Shown here: positions 59,501 to 64,000 of the stretch, in pieces | How positions within the stretch are numbered: position 1 is the first letter of the stretch | Layout: each line of letters starts with the position of its first letter | NCBI RefSeq assembly: GCF_001417965.1 | Contig: NW_018385098.1 | Coordinates: forward strand, 369,062-433,061 | Reading direction: 5' to 3' | Length of the DNA stretch: 64,000 nt | Source: Exaiptasia diaphana | Taxonomy: Eukaryota; Cnidaria; Anthozoa; Actiniaria; Aiptasiidae | Position numbers and translations under genes: made by a program | Notes under the pieces: generated by a model | What the model saw: only the letters and a program-made list of their open reading frames with translations | Database searches by the model: none | What the model was told of the DNA's origin: nothing

Positions 59501-61223
59501 GGACTTCTCCCGGAATTGCCTCCTTTCTAAGCACTATAACTTTCTTTCATTTCTATATTGAAACTAACTGCAGTAAACTAGTGTGTGCTGCATCGATGTT
59601 TCAAAGGAGACGTTCTGTAAAAAGACAAATTTAACACCGTTAAAAAATAGGTGAAACAACTTACTGACGTTTCGGACATTAATCCTTCGTCAGAGTAAAT
59701 ATTCCAATATTTCTCTTTACTCCAACAAAGGATTAACATCTGAAATGTCTGTAAGTCATTTACCTATTTTTTACGGTGTTATATTTATCTTTTTACACAA
59801 CAATTTACTACATATACCTGTCTTCGACAGCTTTTCAGGGAGACTCTTGTTTTTTCACACACATCATCAAGGTCTTTTCTCTGTCTTCCTGTAAGTTTCT
59901 TTCCCAATATTTCTCTTATGACCTCTTTGTCAAACTCATAGTATCTGATAAAATAGAAAAACAAAATCCATTCCATGCTCTGTGGTTGCTTGTAAAGTTG
60001 TTTTAATTAAGTGTGATTATAACACTTCAGAATTTACTTTGACCTATCTGAAAATAAGCTTGAGAGCGTCAATCATGTACATGTTTCATTTTTAACCCAT
60101 AAGAACACATGTACATGAAAAACCCACCAATTACAAACCTGATCTTACTTCTTCAGAGCCAAAAGCCATAGAACGAAAGAGGGGCCTTTTTTTACACAAG
60201 GGTCAGTCAATCAAGCTTGTTATACCAGTATCACAGGACAGTCCAGTCCTTCAGGGGCAGTGGGGCAGTGAGGATGGAAGCTGTGGCCCCCAAATATTTT
60301 TTGGAAAATGTTCAATTAAATGTTATTTTTATAATTTGCTTGATTTCAGGCTACATCATAGCGGCCATGTTGGAGGTACCTCAATAAAGGATTTCTCATT
60401 AGTATCTATTGTTGATTCCTCCAACATGGCCAATGGTCTTGTGTTGTTTGAATCTCGTGGGAATGATTGAAAACCAGCAAGTTATTTGAAGTACTGATAT
60501 ACACCCCCCTCCATGCCTTACTGGGGCATAAGCGGGGTTTCAATATTGACCGGCATGCATAAATCTTACTTTTGAATTAACTCGTCTTGTGTGCCTGGTG
60601 AGACTTGAACCATCAACTGCTTGCTAAGCATAACAGGATTTTGAATGAAATGAGCCAACATGTCAAATAAACGGTAGTGATCACTTGTGTCGCTTGCTAC
60701 AACATTATACGTGGCACCATATTTGATCAACTTTTCATCTTCCATGCGTAACTTACTAGCCTCTGTTTCTAAATATCAAGCTTACAATGTAAATGTAAGT
60801 TATATAAGCATATCAGCATACATGCAGGGTTCACTACATTTTCATTACAAAATTAATGGACTTTTTTAAGTACTTTATAAGCGCAAAAAAGCGGTTTTCA
60901 AGGACTACTTTATTTTTTGATGTTTGCGGACGTTTCAAGTGGCGATTTTCGTCCACATTTCAATCCAAAAGCCGACAAGCAACATTGAGTTTTCAGTTCC
61001 GGGTCCTTTCAAGTAGCACGAACCACCCTGAACATAAGGCGGAAATAAGACTACTCTCCCGGCTTGACTCTGGTGTATGGACTCCGACGACAACAATTTA
61101 GTGTACAAATTATGTAGGAAGTTAGCTAATTATGTTATTACCAGATAAACCTTTCAGCCACAACGCATAGACATCAAAATCCACATGTGCAGGATCCATC
61201 ATAAATACGCTGATGTCCTCCAT
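56540..61223 (-). CDS. FIBP: FGF1 intracellular-binding protein (FIBP), last exon not found
   Basis: Exons (minus): 61223-61142, 60768-60570, 59944-59818, 58786-58683, 58309-58253, 58128-58040, 57968-57860, 57536-57467, 57230-57144, 56640-56540. All junctions keep frame, giving 341 residues plus two bases; human FIBP has about 20 more residues. Hallmarks: [15 protein letters not shown]-like start ([14 protein letters not shown]), [131 protein letters not shown]. Human FIBP binds internalised FGF1. The final donor AA|GTGAGT predicts another short exon with the LWxRYM-like tail. Intron 3 contains a LINE end and a SINE-bearing repeat; intron 9 a palindromic repeat. A YY1-like TCCGCCATTTTGG lies about 85 bp upstream of the ATG. 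Confidence 0.95.
56733..56920. repeat. Palindromic repeat, copy 2, in FIBP intron 9
   Basis: CCATCTTGAAAGGTAGCC and GGCTACCTTTCAAGATGG are perfect inverses at the ends; the interior matches the 55385-55575 copy (CAACCATTGCGCATGCAAT, CTCAACAGTCGTCTCG). Confidence 0.9.
58870..59320 (+). mobile_element. LINE-like 3' end with (TTA)n tail in FIBP intron 3
   Basis: The segment ends TTAAAGCGCTTAGAACAG, then AAGCGCTATATAAATAGG and an ATTATTATT tail, a very common 3' end of CR1/L2-type LINEs. Upstream (about 58940-59220) is GC-richer with scattered Ns and no clean frame. It runs antisense to FIBP. Confidence 0.65.
59330..59790. repeat. Palindromic repeat containing a SINE, FIBP intron 3
   Basis: About 59630-59790 is an inverted repeat with arms of about 70 bases (AACACCGTTAAAAAATAGGT and ACCTATTTTTTACGGTGTT). 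Its left flank matches 23290-23440. A tRNA-like insertion at 59354-59570 interrupts the flank. Confidence 0.8.
59399..59471 (+). repeat. tRNA-derived SINE head (tRNA-like, not a working tRNA)
   Basis: GCCTTGTAGCTCAGCTGGTA has a clear A box and GGGTTCGAATCCCAG a clear B box; acceptor ends GGCCTTG and CGAGGTC pair. The anticodon stem does not pair well and the T stem has a mismatch, so a functional tRNA is unlikely. Flanking GAAACTAGCAGTAAA and GAAACTAACTGCAGTAAA may be the target duplication of the SINE. Confidence 0.7.
60345..60485. repeat. Dispersed repeat, inverted copy in FIBP intron 2
   Basis: Read on minus, ATTCCCACGAGATTCAAA, GGCCATGTTGGAGGAA, CAATAGATACTAATGAGAAA and TCCAACATGGCCGCTATGAT match the PC intron 5 copy in order. 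Confidence 0.8.
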
Positions 61224-61910
61224 CACAATCAGTTCAGTATCTTCTCAAAAATAATCAAATTTTCCTCATTGATTTTGACTTTTCACTAAAACATCTGCAA
61301 ACGATTCGTCCGCCATTTTGGAAATTAGTTACTAGTTTCTCTCGGTATATAAAGCACAGGTGTCCCGCAATAATTAAAACTTAAAATGGCAATAATGTTT
61401 CTAAACAGAAAACTCGATAAGTCATGTATTCAGTTAGAATATTTAGATCACGAAACTTCGTTGCTTATTAATTCTTATTAATAACTTATTTAATTATGCT
61501 TGTAAATAATTTCGTTGATTTTCATTGTTAATTTTAATCACAAGTGTCACAAGTTCAGTGTTGCATGTAAGACCTTACGTCATCAAGTGCCAGTCTCACG
61601 CAAACTTGCATGTCAACTTGTTTGCAAACCAATGGGCGACCCATGAAGGTTTTGATCTATTAAATTCCACACTTTCCCGTACATGTCTCCGAAAAATTGA
61701 CTAAGATGACGTCATTTTTTGTATGTATGATTCAAATCTTATGTATGATGAATATCTGATAGCTCAAAAATGGTATATCTTGCGTATGCCCTTAAGTTCG
61801 AAATAATTATCCAACAATGACCAATATGGATAATATGTATATCAAAGACATAATACAAAAGCATATTTCAAGCTTAAACACATTTTGCAGCTGATTTTTG
61901 AAACTGAATA
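61224..61910. promoter_or_regulatory. FIBP upstream region
   Basis: GTCCGCCATTTTGG at 61309 onward resembles a YY1 site and lies close to the probable FIBP transcription start. GATGACGTCATTT at about 61706 is a CRE-like palindrome. I see no gene. Confidence 0.45.
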
Positions 61911-62675
61911 GTGCTACTCTGAAGTTCCGAATAATCATATAGAGCATAATAATAGTATAGAGTGGAAAAATACAAATTGACCAATAATAGTATAGATCGG
62001 AATAATAGTATAGGGTGGAAAAAACGGCAGTACTGGCAGTTTTCCCGCATTTTTTTGGCAAAACCGCTGACTTCTCCCCAGGGGAGCAAGGATGGCCGAG
62101 CGGTTAAAACGCCGGTCTATCACCACTGTGGTCCTGGTTCGATTCCCGGTCCGGAACTATATGTGATTTGAGTTTGTAGGCTGGTTCTCTTCCTTGCTCC
62201 GAGGGTTTTTCTCCAGGTCCGCTGGTTTTCATCCCTCAGTCAAAAACTAGCTGTGAGGAGTGTCGTGTAGTAAAATAATGAATGTTGAGGTAGTGAGTAT
62301 GAGTGAATATATAGAGGGCCACAAGTTTATTAGTCTAAGGACTATTACGTGCTACCCTCTCAAAACAAAAGACTTTATTTTTATTTTTATTTTAGTTTCC
62401 CCTGTGATCAAATCCGCTGACCAGATGATTTGTGCTCTTAGTTTGCTGTTCGTTCGCGGTTTTGTTTTCGTTTTAGAGACAAAAAGTCTGTCTTTTTGGC
62501 AACTTTTTTCAATTTTTTTTCTCACGATATTGTTAATAACTAATTAAGGTAGGCACAGAGAAAAAAATTGTGAAAATTAATAATCGTACAGTCCCAAATA
62601 AGGCCGTATAGAGTGGAATATTTTGCCAAAATAAATAAGCGTATATATACGATTATTCGGAACTTCAGAGTATCC
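61911..62675. mobile_element. Inverted-repeat element with a nested SINE
   Basis: TACTCTGAAGTTCCGAATAA at the left and TTATTCGGAACTTCAGAGTA at the right are perfect inverses, continuing TC(A/G)TATA inward. TA lies at each outer edge. The left interior has repeated AATAATAGTATAG units. A tRNA-derived SINE occupies about 62085-62290. No transposase frame. Confidence 0.8.
62085..62290 (+). mobile_element. tRNA-Ser/Leu-type SINE
   Basis: GGATGGCCGAGCGGTTAA is a type II tRNA A box and GGTTCGATTCCCGG a B box. The downstream body has GGCTGGTTCTCTTCCTTGC, GAGGGTTTTTCTCC and CTGGTTTTCATCCCTC, typical of a SINE body. The tail is not clearly defined. Confidence 0.75.
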
Positions 62676-63014
62676 ATAAATCGACTAAATCGCCTCATTC
62701 AACTGCACTAACACAATTATACACTCAGAAACTCACGCAGAGAGTACATTAACTACGCATAAATATTTACACCAACAAAGTATTATTTTGAGGCTTTCAT
62801 ACTGAACCAAATCATATTGCTCTATCATTATTTATATATCGCATCATTGCGTTTTATAACTGCTGAATTGGCATGAAAAATTATGTAGGTTCAAATTCCT
62901 GAACAGAACGAAGCAACACTCACTATGCTATAAAACTTTCACAGGCTTTGTTTCTTTTCGCGTTTTTTATGAAAGGTAAGATGTTTAATGTCGATTCTAG
63001 AATACAACCACTCA

Positions 63015-63180
63015 ATACACCTTTTCAGTTGCTCTTAGGCCTCGACAGCGTGTTAAATATTCTTTTGAATTTGTAGGAATGTGAGCAATCAAAAACATTG
63101 ATATGAATAGTCTCATTTGTCAAATTCAAAAGAATAATTAACTTGCTATCGAGGCCTAAGTGCAACTGAAAAGGTGTATA
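63015..63180. mobile_element. Palindromic MITE-like element
   Basis: ATACACCTTTTCAGTTGC at the left and GCAACTGAAAAGGTGTAT at the right are perfect inverses; arms of about 58 bases also include TTAGGCCTCGA and TTCTTTTGAATTT pairs, with about 45 bases between. Confidence 0.88.
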
Positions 63181-63528
63181 CTGCGTAAAATGATTATATT
63201 GTTTTCTTCTTTTCTTTGTTCAGCACTACAAATTTATTAGTGAAAAGTGAAAAAAAATTTTTCACAGTTTTAATAGAGTTTGTTCTCTAAATATGCTGAT
63301 GTTTTTCAATATAGAACCTCATTTCATCTTTTAATGATTCAGTTTTTCATTTCTACTGCAACCTTTCCGTGCACTGTCAAAATCCGAATTCTTTATGCTC
63401 AATGAATTTTAAACTTCTTCGTCACGTATACAATACCGATGTGTAAAAGTACGTTTTACTTTTGAAGCAAAGTTTTTGACCATATATTATAGTAGTAGGC
63501 CTCCGTCGGTCAGTGTTGACCATGGTGA

Positions 63529-64000
63529 TGCATGCTAGCCCTGTTTGACTGCTCGACTGGAGTAGCATCTCATGTGACTGAAGAGGACAATGCTGGAGTG
63601 ACAAACCTTGTTGCAATAATCACATCGATAGGCGGAGTCTGCCCTGTTGGCGTTGTTGCTCTCCTTCCTGCGTGCTGCCGCTTTAGTACGCAGTTTTTCT
63701 TCCCCTGACTCGAGGTAGTGGTTCAGGGTGCTCCACCACTTTAAGCGGTCACTCGCAATTTCCCCCCCCCCCCCCCCCCAGGACTTCGAATGAACGTCGA
63801 GGGCTTTTCATGTCTCTCTTGCACACATCCTTGAATAGGAGTTTAGGACGACCAACGCGTCTCTTCCCAGTTGCCAATTCTCTATAGAGGTTGTCTTTTG
63901 GGATGCAACCATGCTTCATGCGGTGCACATGGCCCAGCCAGCGTACTCTACGTTGCCTAATGAGGGTATACATTGATTGGCGCGGGACAAGATCTCAGTA
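63529..64000 (-). mobile_element. 3' end of a non-LTR retrotransposon (LINE) ORF2, cut by the window
   Basis: Minus strand from the window edge encodes RQRRVRWLGHVHRMKHGCIP, KDNLYRELATGKRRVGRPKL and LFKDVCKRDMK, a hallmark of LINE ORF2 C-termini. After a G17-type homopolymer near 63765 that changes frame, another frame reads SDRLKWWSTLNHYLESGEEK and a final zinc-knuckle-like YRCDYCNKVCHSSIVLFSHM before a stop near 63540. So it is the genuine C-terminal end, with at least one frameshift in this copy; the homopolymer may be a sequencing error. Confidence 0.88.

Noticed and set aside
1-64000. CRISPR arrays, operons, retroviral or Polinton-like elements
   Set aside because: None seen. The gene structure is eukaryotic, tandem repeats here are simple or transposon-derived, and I found no capsid, integrase, envelope or LTR signature.

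Overview
The window is intron-dense, AT-rich animal DNA with conserved metazoan genes, short introns, many small inverted-repeat (MITE-like) elements, tRNA-derived SINEs and LINE fragments. Gene content and style suggest an early-branching metazoan, most likely an anthozoan cnidarian. That is inference; nothing in the sequence proves the species. A 413-base run of N at 53890-54302 and scattered single Ns show a draft assembly.

Layout. 1-3876: repeats, no gene recognised. 3877-8485 (minus): a C2orf42-like gene whose treble-clef zinc-finger exon is duplicated. 11665-12746 (plus): a two-exon tristetraprolin/ZFP36-family mRNA-decay factor with AU-rich elements in its own 3' region. 13480-22200: 8.7 kb without a recognisable gene. 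22201-31808 (minus): TAF6L, 11 coding exons, introns loaded with repeats and a 2.3-kb inverted-repeat element. 33499-43581 (plus): complete 16-exon pyruvate carboxylase, diverging from TAF6L. 44963-47947 (plus): TRPT1 (tRNA 2'-phosphotransferase), convergent with PDCD2 (48021-50114, minus), stop codons only 73 bp apart. 50319-51734 (minus): intronless F-box-like protein. 53082-54804 (minus): small, probably N-myristoylated His/Gly/Gln-rich protein spanning the assembly gap. 56540-61223 (minus): FIBP, 10 exons found, last short exon not found. 61911-64000: an inverted-repeat element with a SINE inside it, a palindromic element and the 3' end of a LINE.

Most genes are housekeeping: transcription coactivator (TAF6L), ribosome biogenesis (PDCD2), RNA repair (TRPT1), anaplerosis (PC), mRNA decay (ZFP36 family). 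They do not form a pathway. The feature that best links them is a short motif, GGGCTTCCTGT, present nine times exactly plus five near-matches, never in a recognised coding exon. It or a one-mismatch form lies within about 140 bp of the start codons of TAF6L, TRPT1, PDCD2 and the F-box gene. I regard it as the most interesting unexplained signal here. The duplicated zinc-finger exon of the C2orf42-like gene and the dense long palindromes inside TAF6L and PC introns come next.
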